64,000 bases of DNA from Plumapathes pennacea (GCA_964036295.1 OZ038463.1:13321274-13385273); one strand, 5' to 3'. Counted from the stretch's first letter, positions 1 through 11,187 are shown. The notes: generated by a model from the sequence alone, not told the origin. Program-made: numbers and translations.

Positions 1-140
1 TTTTACTTTTACTTTGAAATCGGTTTTCATTTTCATTTTACTTTTACTTTGAAATCGGCTTTCATTTTCATTTTACTTTTACTTTGAAATCGGCTTTCAT
101 TTTCATTTTACTTTTACTTTGAAATCGGCTTTCATTTGAA
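1..140. repeat. 35-bp tandem repeat, about four copies
   Basis: The word GAAATCGG recurs at 16, 51, 86 and 121, exactly 35 bp apart, inside an AT-rich unit made of TTTTACTTT and TTTCATTTTCA. The array continues left of the window. Related copies of the word occur at 1052-1110 beyond the foldback element, so the repeat may belong to its outer part. Confidence 0.9.
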
Positions 141-1041
141 TCAGTGGCAATTTCCGGCAATTCTACTTTTTTGTTGAAACTCGAATTTGGAATCACGAAA
201 ATAAAGGAAAACCCAATTCTTAGCGCTATTCTTTCTTGGGAAAGTTAAAATACCCCAATTATTTTCTACTTCGTTGTATACGGTCTGCAACGTAAATATT
301 CTCGACCTTTCTGAATAAAAATCTCGATCATTTCTGAGATTTGTTCCGGCCAGCAGGTTTGGGGAAATGTCAGACATTTTCTCACGTTTGTCTGTCGGTT
401 CGTGTCTCGGAACGAGCCTTTCTCATGCGGTTCCCACGTGACTTTTCGTATAAAACAACTTCGGGCCACTTGCTCGCCGGGTTTTGGCGCGACGACACAT
501 GCACGGCGAGATGTCTTTTGTAAAAGTTAAACGAAAGGGCAAACTGGTTAAGGTAAAAATATCAGACGGTGATACTTAAAGATCATTGAAATGCTTTTAA
601 CTCAGTGTTAAGTCTGATATTTTTACCTTCACCAGTTTGCCCTTTCGTTTAACTTTTACAAAAGACATCTTGCCGTGCACGTGTCGTCGCGCCAAAACCC
701 GGCGAGCAAGTGGCGCGAAGTGGTTTTTTTGTAAAGTCACGTGGGAACAGCATGAGAAAGGCTTGTTCCGAGACACGAACCGACAGACAAACGTGAGAAA
801 ATGTCTGACATTTCCCCAAACTGCTGGCCGGAACAAATCTCAGAAAAGATCGAGATTTTATTTAGAAAAGGTCGAGAATATCTACGTTGCAGACCGTATA
901 CAACGAAGTAGAAAATAATTGGGGTATTTCAACTTTCCCTAGAAAAAATAGAGCTAAGAATTGGGTTTTCCTGTATTTTCGTGATTCCAAATTCGAGTTT
1001 CAACAAAAAAGTAGAATTTGCCGGAAATTGCCACTGATTCA
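137..1041. mobile_element. Foldback element (large palindrome)
   Basis: Bases 137-567 reappear as their reverse complement at 612-1041, leaving a 44-nt spacer (568-611). The arms of about 430 bp differ at scattered positions and small indels, so they are old enough to have diverged or come from slightly different copies. The short open frames in both arms mirror each other and are not genes. GAAATCGG-containing repeats flank both sides. This is the structure of a foldback or long-hairpin non-autonomous DNA transposon; I do not recognise the superfamily. Confidence 0.85.
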
Positions 1042-3107
1042 TTTGCATTTTCGAAATCGGTTTTCATTTCATTTTACTTTGAAAACAGCATTTATTTTCA
1101 TTTCACTTCGAAATAAATTATCTTTTTTATTGAATTATCAGGAAAATTCAAGTGGCAGTCATAGGCCACCATAGACGGGAGGCCAAAACGGATAAATAAA
1201 TATCCGTTTTCAAATTTATCCGGATTAGTGTGGACAGGGCCTGAGCCAATAGCAGAGCAGCGGCTATCCATTCAACTGGAACTGAGGCTCGATCGTGCGA
1301 CCACGCTAGTTGTGAAAAACGAGTCTTTCACTGACGGAGAATCGGCTGGAGTGTTTGTAACTTCGATGGACTTCTTGTTTTACGTGGTGATGGACGTTCC
1401 TTGTAAACTTCAGTACAAGAGCAAAACTCGACAGTTTTGTTATATTGGTGAGTTTGTCGCTTACTCAGTCATGCAAACGAAAATAACGTGAGCATTTTTC
1501 AAGTATCAGACGTTAGACTGAATTATGATCCATCGCGTTCTTAGGGATTGGAGAACTAGGAAATGTGGAGTTACTGTTGTTATTACACGGGTAGGAGTGC
1601 AATACGGCGGCGTATTTTTACGATTCAGTTTTATTTTCTCGAGCCAGCTTCAGCCGTTCTCGCTGCGCACAAAATGGAACAATACATGTACACATCTCCA
1701 TCGATCGGGTCTGAGTGGGCTCAAAAGCCACCCAGTACAATGACTTGGTTTGATTGCTTTGAGTTTGCACCGGGTCTACGGGCCGTACGGAAATGAAAAC
1801 TGCACATAATCTCCTACGACATTCCTTTGCTTTGACAGCGAGCGAGAACACTTCGCTAAAGTAGACACGGTTGGATTTCAAGAAGAGTCAGCAAAGTAAT
1901 ACGTACACAAACCTCGTGGGCCTCGATAAATCGTTCCACACAAAATACATGTGCCCATACTGCTTTGAATTTTGTAACGAGTAACGCAGCGCGGCTTGAC
2001 TCGACTCAACAGCAAAGAAACGAGCGTTAACGACAAAAAACAAATTGTTAGCTCAAGTCAGAGTGCAGTTTATTTATCTTTTACTCACATGGATCTTCAT
2101 GTAAAGCCAAATGATGAAACAGATAAACATATAGAAGTACATTGACACGAAAGACACACCGTTTATACATCGCGAATGTGACGTGTTGTTGTTTGGCAGA
2201 GATCATCAGGAAGATCAGGTACTCGATTTGTTATCGACCTTCAGGAACACTAAACAAATCTTTGTTTCGACTTTAGAGTAACGTCGGAGAAAAACACTTT
2301 CACGGTCCCCTGGGCATTATAAGATGGCTGCTGATTGGCCATCACCTGTGACTGCTTTTTCGTAAAGACTTAACCAAGAAACTCAATACTAGGACTCGTT
2401 ACTCAACTCTAAGTTAGTTTAATGCCTTTTCTATAACATAAGTTGTGCACAAGGAAAACGATGAAAGTTAGATAGCCGTGGCGACGAATTTTAGACCAGA
2501 TGACGTCATTCACGTCATCCGCGTCATCCGGGGTTGTGCATTTATGAAATCAATACACCATCAGATCGCACGTGCTGAAGGACTTGTCCCAAATCGAATT
2601 TCCTGTCTGTCTGGAAGAAAAAAAAGGTATGTTTTCGACACGAATTGGTGAGCACCTTTGCTGCCCTTCAGACTGCACGTGCCAAGCGGCTAATTTGCGA
2701 AGAATTCGTTATTTATCTTTTCTTTGATTTTATATATTCTGGAAGAATAAAGATTTTAATTGGAAAATTTCACTCCACCTGTTGGATAGATCAAGGGCCA
2801 GGAGAGGTGTGCCAGATAGGGTACATGTTCATATTTATTTACTGATGGGGGCATGGGGACATTTCAACAGCTACAAATTTGGCCCAATAATTACGAACAT
2901 TTCATGAGTTCCGCGGTTTAAACAACAGTAATTTATTCCTGCATTTATTAACCTCTTGACAGAATGGGGAATACAATGAAAAACAATACAGGTATCACAG
3001 AGAAGAAGGAGGTAAGCCTTACTCTTATAAGAGAATATACTGTCATTTATTGTTCACGCTCTTTTCATTAGTGTCTTTAATAGTTACAACGTCAAGAGAA
3101 AACTTCA
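1042..3107. other. Non-coding host DNA, nothing recognised
   Basis: Only short open frames without recognisable domains occur here. At 2511-2530 there is a small cluster of CGTCATC words. At 2590-2640 a short frame resembling part of a RING finger ends at an A-run followed by GTATGT, but no start or partner exon supports it. I saw no RNA gene. Confidence 0.5.
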
Positions 3108-3322
3108 TTAATTTCTACTTGCATCATTCCAGTAGTTACCCATGATACATACACTGTAAATTTGAAAGAGCTGTTTTAGCCCCAAAATGCAAAATAGCCC
3201 AAAATAGTGGTAGGTGGATGTTCCACTGTCTGGAAATTGTTCAGGTACTTCCACTGGTCTTGGTTCTGGTCTCACTGCATCAGGCGGCTTTGAATGCATA
3301 GGAGGATCACTTATCTGTGGAC

Positions 3323-3613
3323 TCATACGTCGGTCATTTGGAACTGAGAGATGAGCTGTCGCCTATTCCGTCTGAAGACACAACCGCATTCATCATGCAC
3401 TTGGTAAGACCTTGGTAAGACTTCAGCTTTACGCCACTCTTGATCCCTGTTTGATAGAATCTGCACCTTATCTCCAATTGCAAGTGGAGGTAAGTCTCTA
3501 CTTTGCTTGTCATAGATCTTCTTGGAACTGTTCTGGCGATCTTGAAGTACTTTTGCAACTCGATCGGGCTCAACCACTTGTGGCTGTAAGAGACATCGAT
3601 GGGTCGGTATCAT
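3323..3613 (-). pseudogene. Integrase C-terminal fragment of the gypsy element
   Basis: The frame includes DRQNSSKKIYDKQSRDLPPL followed by GDKVQILSNRDQEWRKAEVL and RSYQVHDECGCVFRRNRRQL. This is the usual GPY/F-like or chromo-like integrase tail, with the K-x-x-Y-D-x-x-x-x-x-L linker before the barrel. A further proline-rich stretch (3108-3326) seems to be the end of pol. No recognisable envelope gene or 3' LTR follows. Confidence 0.7.
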
Positions 3614-3817
3614 AGTGTGAGTTCGTCAACTCGTCAGGAGCTGTGCAGGGGATACATCAATGTCTTCGAAAGGTGTATTTCGATACTTCAAGAGCCCTTC
3701 AAATGGGTCTTTGTTGTCTGCTGCAGCTTTATTCAGAATACGTTTTGCAGTTTGTACTGCCTGTTCTGCAGCACCATTGGATTGAGGATACTCTGGTGAG
3801 CTTGTTGTATGACAGAA

Positions 3818-3963
3818 CAGCGCTCAACATTAACGGTTGCCCGCTTGCCTGGGGCAACCAAAACTTTTGGGCCGGGCAACTAGAAATTATGAAACTTTCT
3901 ATTGCTTGAAGTCAATCTACAGTCTGAAGGGCAACCAACCTAAAACCTTAATGTCGAGCACTG
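3818..3963. mobile_element. hAT-like MITE inserted in the gypsy integrase
   Basis: The 146-bp segment begins CAGCGCTCAACATTAACGG and ends TTAATGTCGAGCACTG, terminal inverted repeats of the hAT CAGNG type. It is closely related to the longer copy at 54048-54407, sharing the stretch around ACTAGAAATTATGAAACTTTC in inverse orientation. It interrupts the gypsy integrase reading frame, so it arrived after the retrotransposon. An exact 8-bp target duplication was not recognisable. Confidence 0.8.
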
Positions 3964-4202
3964 TGGAATCCCCACTCACTGGCAAATTGTTTGAACTGGT
4001 GTGTAGTGTTGAATAAATTCCTGGTATTGCTGTACTGAGAACCATTGTCACTCACCACCTCATCTGGAATTCCAAATCTTACAAGTATCTTCTTCAAGTT
4101 GTTGATGAGGCAAGTGGCAGTCTGCTGGCAAAGCAGTTCTATTTCAAAGTACTTTGAATAGAAGTCAGTGACCAAATAGGTATGTCTGGCCAGCAAATTC
4201 AA
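3948..4202 (-). pseudogene. Integrase core fragment of the gypsy element
   Basis: The frame reads YLVTDFYSKYFEIE, then ILVRFGIPDEVVSDNGSQY, giving the first two catalytic aspartates of a retroviral integrase (D-D-35-E family). It then runs to FASEWGFH and stops because a 146-bp MITE (3818-3963) is inserted there. On the far side the frame resumes with the SSPEYPQSNGAAEQ stretch (about 3740-3810), which carries the catalytic glutamate. The insertion therefore cleanly splits the catalytic core between D2 and E. Confidence 0.85.
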
Positions 4203-5086
4203 AGAGGTCTGTCCCGACTACTGGCCATGGTAATCCCGGATTGTTCTTTCTGTTGTCTGTTGCGGAAGGCATTGCAGATGGGAGAAGAGCTGACTTTATC
4301 CTTGATTTGAGATGTCATTGAGGGCCATAATACGTAATCTCGGGCAAAGCATAGACTTTTGCTTTCTCCCATGTGTGCTCCATGGATTTCATCCAACACA
4401 TCAACTCTCAGTGTTCTTGGGACAACTATTCTGTCAAGTTTAAATAATAGTCCATCCTCTACATTGAGCTCTTCTCTGTAGCTCCAACACTCTTTGACAA
4501 GCTCATCGTCTTTCTCAGCATGCCAACCTTTACTGACATAGTCCATGACTACTTGTGAAGTCTCAGCATCACCTGAACTGTCTCTGAATCTCTGAAGTAT
4601 GGTGGTTTCAAAACCAACTTTCTCAATGAGATTGACTCCAATTACATCTTCAGGTGGGCTGGCTGGTTCAGTATCCTGGAGTGGTGCTCTGCTAAGACAG
4701 TCGGATAAGACCTGTTTCTTCCCAGGATTATATCGTACAATGAGATCATACTTGGTCAGTTTCAGGAGCATCCTCTGTAGTCGAGGTGGGGCATCATTCA
4801 GTGGAGTTTTTAATATAGACTCTGGTTTGTGACAATGGTTTGTGATCGGTTTCCACAATGACCCTGCGCCCATACATGTATGTGTGAAATTTCTGTGCCC
4901 ACCATACAATAGCCAACAGTTCTCAATATTGGCATACCTTGTCTCACAGTTAGTCAGTGTCTTTGAGCTGTATGCTGGTCTGCCCTCTTGCATGATCACT
5001 GCACCAAGTCCAGTGCTGCTGGCATCCACATTTAGAACTGTCTCTTTGCTGTTGTCAAAGTATGCCAGCACGGGTGCCCAGCGCAA
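4199..5086 (-). pseudogene. RNase H and integrase N-terminal region of the gypsy element
   Basis: The frame starts at the end of the reverse-transcriptase connection domain and enters RNase H: ETVLNVDASSTGLGAVIMQ supplies the first catalytic aspartate, with TRYANIE further on. The expected glutamate motif is partly disrupted, and D in LSDCLSRAP is the usual end of the domain. The second half (DEIHGAHMGESKSLCFARDYVLWPSM) is the integrase H-H-C-C zinc-binding region. The frame is lost just before the integrase core, which continues at 3948-4202. Confidence 0.8.
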
Positions 5087-5883
5087 TGACTATCTTCAGC
5101 CTCCTGTTGTGGTATGTCCCACACGAATGCTGCATCTTTCAGGGTCAGTTGTGAAATGGGTCCTTGAAGATCAGCCTTGTGCTCAATGAATCTGTAGAGG
5201 TAGTTGAAAGTTCCCAACAACCATAGCACACCTTCCTTGTCTATTGGAGCTGGCATTTCATTGATAGCTCTGATCTTCTCAGGATCTGGCTTTAACCCTT
5301 CAGTTGAAAGAAGATACCCAACATACCCTACTTCTGGAACTCTGAGTTTGAGTTTCTTAGGATTGAACTTCAAGCCCACTTCTCGACTTTTGTAGAGCAC
5401 TTCCATCAGTTTCTGGTCAATGTCTCTTTGATTATCACCATGTATCAGGAAATCATCTACACTTATTTCCACAGGAATTCCTGTGAAAAGTCTGTCCATC
5501 TCCCTTTGGTAGATTTCTGGAGCTGATGCAATACCAAAAGGGAGTCTTGTAAATTGGTAACACCCCCATGGGGTGTTAAATGTGAGGAGCTTGGAACTTT
5601 CTTCATCCACAGGAAGTTGCCAGTATCCACTGCATGCATCAAGCGATGTGAACATCTTGGCATTAGCCAGGCGATTGGCAACCTCCTCCGCTGTGACCAT
5701 AGGATAGTGGGGTCTCTTCAGTGCCTTATTCAGATCTCTGCAGTCAATGCAAATTTTTACTTCTCCTTTCGATGGTGGAGTGTTTTTGTCTTTCTCTTTG
5801 CATTTTCTCTTGTCAATAATTAACATTGAAGACACCCAAGCTGTATGCCCTTCTTCTTTCACAATTATTCCATATTCTTCCAT
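5032..5883 (-). pseudogene. Reverse transcriptase of the gypsy element
   Basis: Reverse-transcriptase blocks appear in order: KICIDCRDLNKALKRPHYPM, FTSLDACSGYWQLPVDEES, FNTPWGCYQFTRLPFGIASAPEIYQ, then VEISVDDFLIHG, GLKFNPKKLKL and VGYLLSTEGLKPDPEKI. The catalytic aspartates (LDA, and the VDD pair) are present, although the usual tyrosine before x-D-D is serine. The last residues run out of frame into the RNase H segment, which overlaps at 5032-5086. This is a long surviving fragment of pol rather than a functional gene. Confidence 0.9.
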
Positions 5884-6103
5884 CTCCTTAAGCTTTTCTC
5901 ATGCTGGTTCCAATAGAGCAACTGGAATTTTTCTGGGAGGGTGTATCACTGGTGGCACTGACAAATCAATTTCCAGATGTACTTAACTGGGTAGCTTGCC
6001 AGGTTTGTAACTGAAACAGTCTGATACTCCTTCAAAACTGCATCAGTTTTGAAGATACGTACTCTGGTCTTCATCTTGTTTGGGTGTTTCTGGGGTGGTT
6101 GGG

Positions 6104-6559
6104 TTAGGCCCATCTTCTGGGATGACTGGATTGGGCTCTGAGGAATTTATGAGTTGCAGGGTTCATAAACTTCAAGACGTCTAAATCCAAACAGGCATCA
6201 CAACTTAGCAAAAGTGTGAACTCTCCTTCCACAATGAGGTACAACAAATCCACCTTGTGGTTCTTGTATACTGTGGAAAGGCGTACACAACCTTTTGGGT
6301 GTATGGGTTTGGTTGCAAGCCAGCCTTTCAGGGGTTGCTGAATCTTACATAGAGGTACCTTAGAGATTTCTTTGTATAAGTGATAAGGGATGACTGTAGC
6401 CTCTGCACCTGTGTCTGCTTTGATTTGAACCTCCCTTCCAGCAATCTTGCATGCTCTTACTTGTTTTTTTGACATCAGAAACACTTGCCAATTCAATTGA
6501 TCCAAAGTAAACATGCACATCCTGACTGCTGCTTTCCTCAGACACATTCTCTTGTGCAA
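6104..6559 (-). pseudogene. Aspartic protease region of the gypsy element
   Basis: The stretch VQIKADTGAEATVIP carries the D-T-G-A catalytic signature of a retropepsin, near residue 49 of the open frame. It is followed by the expected flap-like region and a hydrophobic strand (LLYLIVEGEFTLLLSCDACLDL) that in this family carries the second conserved block, here with a serine where the usual glycine would sit (LLSCDAC). In an active element it would cut the Gag-Pol polyprotein. It joins the reverse transcriptase only across a frame break. Confidence 0.8.
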
Positions 6560-6836
6560 CAGTGTCTACGTGTTTACTACTCTGACATACCTTTGCAAAG
6601 TGTCCCTGTTTCCTGCACTTCGTGCATTTTTTTCCATAGGCAGGGCATCGGTTTGGTTGAGCAAATGGATGATTGTATCCACATAACTTACAAGAACGAT
6701 CACGAGTAGTCTTCATGTGTTGTCCACGATCCTTCCATATTGGCTGAATTCTTGATGCACCTTCGGTACTTGAACTCGCTGGCGTGGCAAACTTATACTT
6801 CTGTGGCTTCGAATGTCCTGCAATAGTCATGAACAC
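6360..6836 (-). pseudogene. gag zinc-knuckle region of the gypsy element
   Basis: The frame contains CKLCGYNH....CPAYGKKCTKCRKQGHFAKVC. The last part is a classical retroviral CCHC zinc knuckle (C-x2-C-x4-H-x4-C), preceded by a looser cysteine/histidine cluster as is usual in Ty3/gypsy Gag. In a functional element it would bind the genomic RNA during particle assembly. The frame runs out of register in the region corresponding to the start of the protease, and the protease continues in the frame at 6104-6559. Confidence 0.8.
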
Positions 6837-7146
6837 TCGCCAGAGTGAGATCTGGCTTCTTAAGCAACTCGCCTCTCAGGTCGTCAGACGGGACTCCTCC
6901 AACAACACGATCCCTTATCAATGAATCTCGAAGCTCTCCAAATTCACATGTTAAAGACAATCGTTTGAGCTCACTTACGAAGCTGTCGATCCGCTCTCCT
7001 TCTTTCTGGTTTTGTTGATTGAATACTAGTCGCTCATATATCACATTCTTGGCCCCTTCACATAATTCTTTGAACTTCTTACAAACAACTGCATAGGAGT
7101 CGTTGGTTTTCCCCTCCACTGTACACAAAATGACTGTACACTTCAA
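6793..7146 (-). pseudogene. gag capsid-region fragment of the gypsy element
   Basis: About 118 residues resembling the retrotransposon gag (retrotrans_gag type) region. The frame has a helical, charged stretch with spaced aromatic residues (YERLVFNQQNQ, IDSFVSELKRL, LRDSLIRDRVVGG), matching the usual pattern in which Gag ends a helical domain with an R-D-R-(I/V)-V-x-G signature. It continues in another frame into the zinc-knuckle block, with about 44 nt of overlap, indicating a frame break. The upstream part towards the primer-binding site is non-coding or degenerate. Confidence 0.75.
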
Positions 7147-7410
7147 TGGTCCAGCACAGTTAAGGAACAGATTGACCTTTAACTTGTCCGGTTATTGTCC
7201 TTCTCCTTGGCTATGAGATAAATTTCAAATTGCATGAGAAACTTTCTCCAGTTTTCCAAAGGGTGTGCATCCAGCACCAATGGACCAGGTTTCGACATAT
7301 TTCTTTCATCCATCTTGGGAATTTATATAGACGACGCGACTCACTGTCTCTCGTGGCTGAGTAGGACTCGCTTACATTGCACGGCGTTCACAGCTGTCTG
7401 CGGACCTTGC

Positions 7411-7428
7411 ATCCCACTGCTGACACCA
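7411..7428 (-). other. Primer-binding site, tRNA-Leu-like
   Basis: On the minus strand the sequence is TGGTGTCAGCAGTGGGAT, which is complementary, with one mismatch as I recall it, to the 3' end of animal tRNA-Leu plus CCA. It lies where a minus-strand Ty3/gypsy element should have its primer-binding site, immediately after an LTR end of the form ...ATTATAACA. This sets the LTR/internal boundary at 7428/7429. Confidence 0.75.
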
Positions 7429-7570
7429 TGTTATAATATCCACGTTACTGTTTGTTTACACTGGTTCATAAAGACAAACTGAAAAGAACTGAAACATCGT
7501 GTTCGCAGCCTTGTGCTGCGGGGTGGCCCTACAGTAAAGTCAGGGCTTCAAGCCCCCTTGGGGTGGTAGT
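7429..7570 (-). repeat. Probable 5' LTR, outer end undefined
   Basis: The boundary next to the primer-binding site reads TG on the plus strand (CA on the minus strand), the canonical LTR end. The outer boundary could not be fixed because no matching 3' LTR was found in the window; the end given here is a guess. Confidence 0.35.
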
Positions 7571-9160
7571 CAAGTTTTAACTGGGGAATATTAGAACAAG
7601 CCCCACTTTATGAGGGAAGCTTTTTTTTGGACCACAGAAGGCCAATTTGAAATTTGGGGTCAAAATGGCCCTTGTAAAATCCAAAATAGCCCCATCAAAA
7701 TACGAATTGACCCCATTTTGGACTGATTTGGCCCATAGGGCTATATCAGTACCATTGGTAAGGGTTGGTCAAAACAGCCTTGGTATGAGTGCTATTTCGG
7801 CCCCATTGAGTGTTGCACAACAGCAATTAGGAGATCGATTTCAGAATGTAAGTCATGCACATCCATAATCAATTTGTATTTCAACACGTGGGCTTGAACC
7901 CATTCTATAACTGCCAATGATGTGGCTAAGCCAAAACTTATCGAAACTGGCCGGCTAAAATTGTGTCATACCATTCCCACTCTAACTCTTATAACATCAA
8001 ACACTCGCCCAGGCCCCACCACTTGGGCTGGGAATCACCGCGTCGACTTACAGATCGAAATTTTTGAAAACAACTTTTTGAATTCCACAATTCACTACTG
8101 CATCAAAGAGCAAAACTTGAATGACCCAGCAGAGAAATCTGAAAAGGAAGGGCTTCGTTTGTCGTTTGAGAGTTTCCTCACGCTGAGGACCCTGGGAACG
8201 AGTTTGCGACGCCTGTAGGTGTGCGGTTCAGCGTAATGAGCATGCGCAGTAGCTTAGGCACCATTCAGTTCAAACGTGATCAGGATTTGTTATTTGTACA
8301 TCTACAAAGAACAACTTAGCAATTTGTAGTACTCAGTCAGGATTAGATAGTAACTCATATTCTTATTTTCAGAAACAATGTTTGAACTTGATAATTTGAA
8401 AGTACAGTGTACATTTGTACTGTTAAAAGTTGTATGAATGTTTGCTGCCTTGGTGTGCTAACACTACATCACAGCCTAACAGCAGGTACCGTTAGTGCAA
8501 TTCATAGGGCAGTATCATGAAACTGTTTTATAAGTTAGTTGTTGCTATTAAATTTGTGCATTGTAAGTGGTGGTTCTTCTTGTGAGTTCAAGATGGCTGA
8601 TTCTTTTTCCAGTTAGTATATTACTTCATGCAGGCCATTTTATGTTTGTTCCAGCCTTGTAAAAGCCTCAAATAGGCCCTATATCACATAAACCATCATC
8701 CTCAATAGGCTTTTTTAATTCCCCAGCTGGGATCATTTTGGCTTCCAACTAGTAGGCTGAAGTGACTCTCATTCATGAGGGTTGAAACAGCCCCCAAAAT
8801 TGGTGCTTTATTTTCCTCATCATTTTGGCCCCGATTTATAGCCAAAATAATCCCACTGGGGCTGTTTCAGCAAACATGGGCCTAGAATAGTTCTAGTTTG
8901 TGGGGCCATTTCAGCCCTGTTCCAAATCAATTCAGCCCCCCCCCCCCCCCCCCCAATCCATTTTGACCCCTTCATTTTCCAAAATGGCACCCACAAGGGG
9001 CTATTTTAGAACACCTGACAGGGCCAAAGTGGCCCTTAAATTAGGAGTTGGAACAGCCCTAGCCAAGTGAGCCAAAATAGCCCCGAAAATAGGTTCTATC
9101 TTTTATTCACCGTTTTGGCCCCATTTTTGGGGTCAAAATAGCTCTTTTGAATTTACAGTG
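7571..9160. repeat. Word-repeat region rich in AAATGGCCCC/GGGGCCATTT
   Basis: Short words such as CAAAATGGCCC, TTTTGGCCCC, AAATAGCCCC and GGGGCTGTTTCAGC recur dozens of times in both orientations, without a fixed period, on both sides of a more ordinary core (about 7900-8600). A C-run lies at 8937-8954. There are no convincing genes. It could be a large degenerate palindromic element with word-repeat arms. Confidence 0.5.
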
Positions 9161-9625
9161 TATTATTTATTTCACCATCTCTTCAGCTGAAAAATGGTAG
9201 TTTTGACGTATCAATTTTTATTTCTCCAGAAGCAGCCACAACAATCACAGCCCTCTTACATCCACTTTCAGGGTCTTATTTATGTGAGGTAAAATTAATG
9301 ACATTTTATCTCTACCCCTATGCAGACTAAAACTACCATGTAGTTTTCACACCTACTAGCATTCCATTGTACAGCTGCATAATAAGAGTTGCATTATTTT
9401 TAATGCATAAAACGAATTATATTTCTCAAATGTCATATCAACAATCATGACAACAGATGTGGTCCATTTCCTTATAGCTTCCAGGGTAGGTTTTCTTTTT
9501 CCCAATATTCTATGACAGGTTACATCATTGAGTTCACTCAGTACTATACACACCCAGATACCAATCTTTTGTCGATCTGTTATGACATATCTAATTCTCA
9601 ATTTTTTATTTATATATTTTTGTAG

Positions 9626-9729
9626 TGGTGGTGGAGGCGTAATATACAAGCTACGCCAAAACAAGAAACTTTTGGCTGTCAGCAGTGTTGCCGGGGGTTC
9701 TTTCATGATCTTTTACCTAAGGTTCAAGG
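9626..9729 (+). CDS. Candidate internal exon of an unknown host gene
   Basis: A pyrimidine-rich tract ending TTTTTGTAG precedes an open frame that ends at GTAAGC, giving a 104-nt candidate exon. The frame encodes a Gly-rich turn followed by a basic residue cluster and a hydrophobic segment (LLAVSSVAGGSFMIFYL), like a membrane anchor. No partner exon was found, so it may be chance. I do not recognise the protein. Confidence 0.25.
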
Positions 9730-11182
9730 GTAAGCATTCCATTCCAGATTTGAATAATGCCAGGAGGGTACCATTCCATACAGTATTGAAATGGTCAGTA
9801 CAAACCACAAAAGTGTAATTGCGCTTGTGCAATACACAATTAATTTCCGCACGTAATAAATAACGTTAATTCACTAAACTATAAAGCGTAAACTACCATG
9901 ATTAGCACTAGTTTGTACATTAATATATTTTAACTTAGTAAATAATTCTTATAAAATACAAAAGTTTATATTTTACAAATAAGTCTAGTGTTCTGGGAAA
10001 TGCATGTTCTTGGGGGTGGGGGTGGGGACTAAAATATGAAAAGAAGACATAAGAATAAGGAGTAATGTGAGGTAAAAGCAGGTGAGAGTTGGTAAATAGT
10101 GGGAATTAACAAACGTCTCAGTGTCACTCATTCTGTACTTTTTCACTTATTCTAAGTTATTACATACAGAAGCTATTATATAAGAAGTTATTGATACTGT
10201 ACGTCAGGCTTTTGACTGGGCCCCATTTAAAGAGTTCAAAACAACTCCCAAGAGAAAAGCAAAGCTAAATGGTATTAATCAAAATCATGGCAATCATGTG
10301 AGAAAGATCAAGTCAATAGTGTGGGGAAAATGTTAACAACAAAAGAAAAAAGCTCATAATAAGTTGAGTGTACAAGGATTAACAAGACAGAATGAAACAA
10401 CTGAAGGCCGTTATGTAACAAAAGTGGATGTAATGATGAAGAAATAGAACCAGGCCTGGCAACAAAGTTCACATTTTTGGCTTATAGAGTACATTTGTTG
10501 GAACTTACTCTTCTTCTTCCAGTAAAACTCACCTCCTTTAATATTGAAGATTCTAGTGATTGTCTAGATTATATATTAAATGCCATGCAGATGCTAAAAA
10601 TAAGTTAAGGTAAGAACCTTGGATTGAAATATAAAGCTTTAAAATGGCAATTAGATATAACTAATGAATGTCTAATAAATAAATACAGGCAACTTTACTA
10701 AAGCTAGGTAAGACTGTCACAGTTAGCATAATTTGCTTTGGGCTTGGTGGGCAGGTTTTTCTTGAAAGCTGTCGAGTTTGGCGTGCACATACTGTTGAGT
10801 ACATATTACCTTGAGTTTGACACATTGTGTTTAGGCATTATGATAACTTAGTCTGAGTCCTCATTATATGTACTCGTGAAATTTAATGTTTGGAGTAATA
10901 GTACTTATTTCTACTTATACTGCGTATGCAACCGACTAATTATTTGATGAGTGATTTGTCTTTTTCCGTTTATCTTTGCAGCAGTCTTCGCCGAAAAAGA
11001 CCACTAAGAAGACAACAAAATGTGGAGTTAACAAAACTATTTTGCCGTTCAATATATATTTTCATTGTTTTTCGCGCAATTTTATTGGTTGCGGAGAACA
11101 AGCTTTTCAAATTTATCAAATTAATGTCAATTTTTTATGTGTCCCTTAGTGATGATGAAATGCGTCATAACATTGTCAAAAG

Positions 11183-11187
11183 GATGT
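11183..11187. repeat. Target-site duplication GATGT, left copy
   Basis: GATGT directly abuts the left terminal repeat and is repeated at 29196-29200 directly after the right one. Polintons usually duplicate 6 bp; here only five match and the sixth position differs. Confidence 0.8.

Larger units (their letters stand above)
3108..7428 (-). mobile_element. Ty3/gypsy LTR retrotransposon, decayed
   Basis: On the minus strand the order is primer-binding site, gag fragment, zinc knuckles, aspartic protease, reverse transcriptase, RNase H, HHCC-type region, integrase core and integrase C-terminus, which is the Ty3/gypsy order. The frame is broken repeatedly between these blocks, and a 146-bp hAT-like MITE sits inside the integrase. 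The 5' LTR should begin at 7429. I could not pair it with a 3' LTR left of 3108, so the element is probably truncated or its LTRs have diverged beyond visual recognition. It is a dead genomic copy. Confidence 0.85.
9161..11187. other. Host non-coding DNA with possible exons
   Basis: The sequence is AT-rich without clear genes. Two places look like plus-strand splice acceptors followed by open frame: TTTTTGTAG at 9625, and TTTGCAG at 10976-10982 followed by a Lys/Thr-rich frame that ends within about 170 bp. The Polinton begins at 11188. Confidence 0.3.

Noticed and set aside
597-918. Mirrored open frames in the foldback arms
   Set aside because: The same sequence read in both arms; no domain, not a gene.
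2590-2845. RING-like stretch (QIEFPVCLEE) with a possible donor after it
   Set aside because: Too short, no ATG in that frame, no second exon found.
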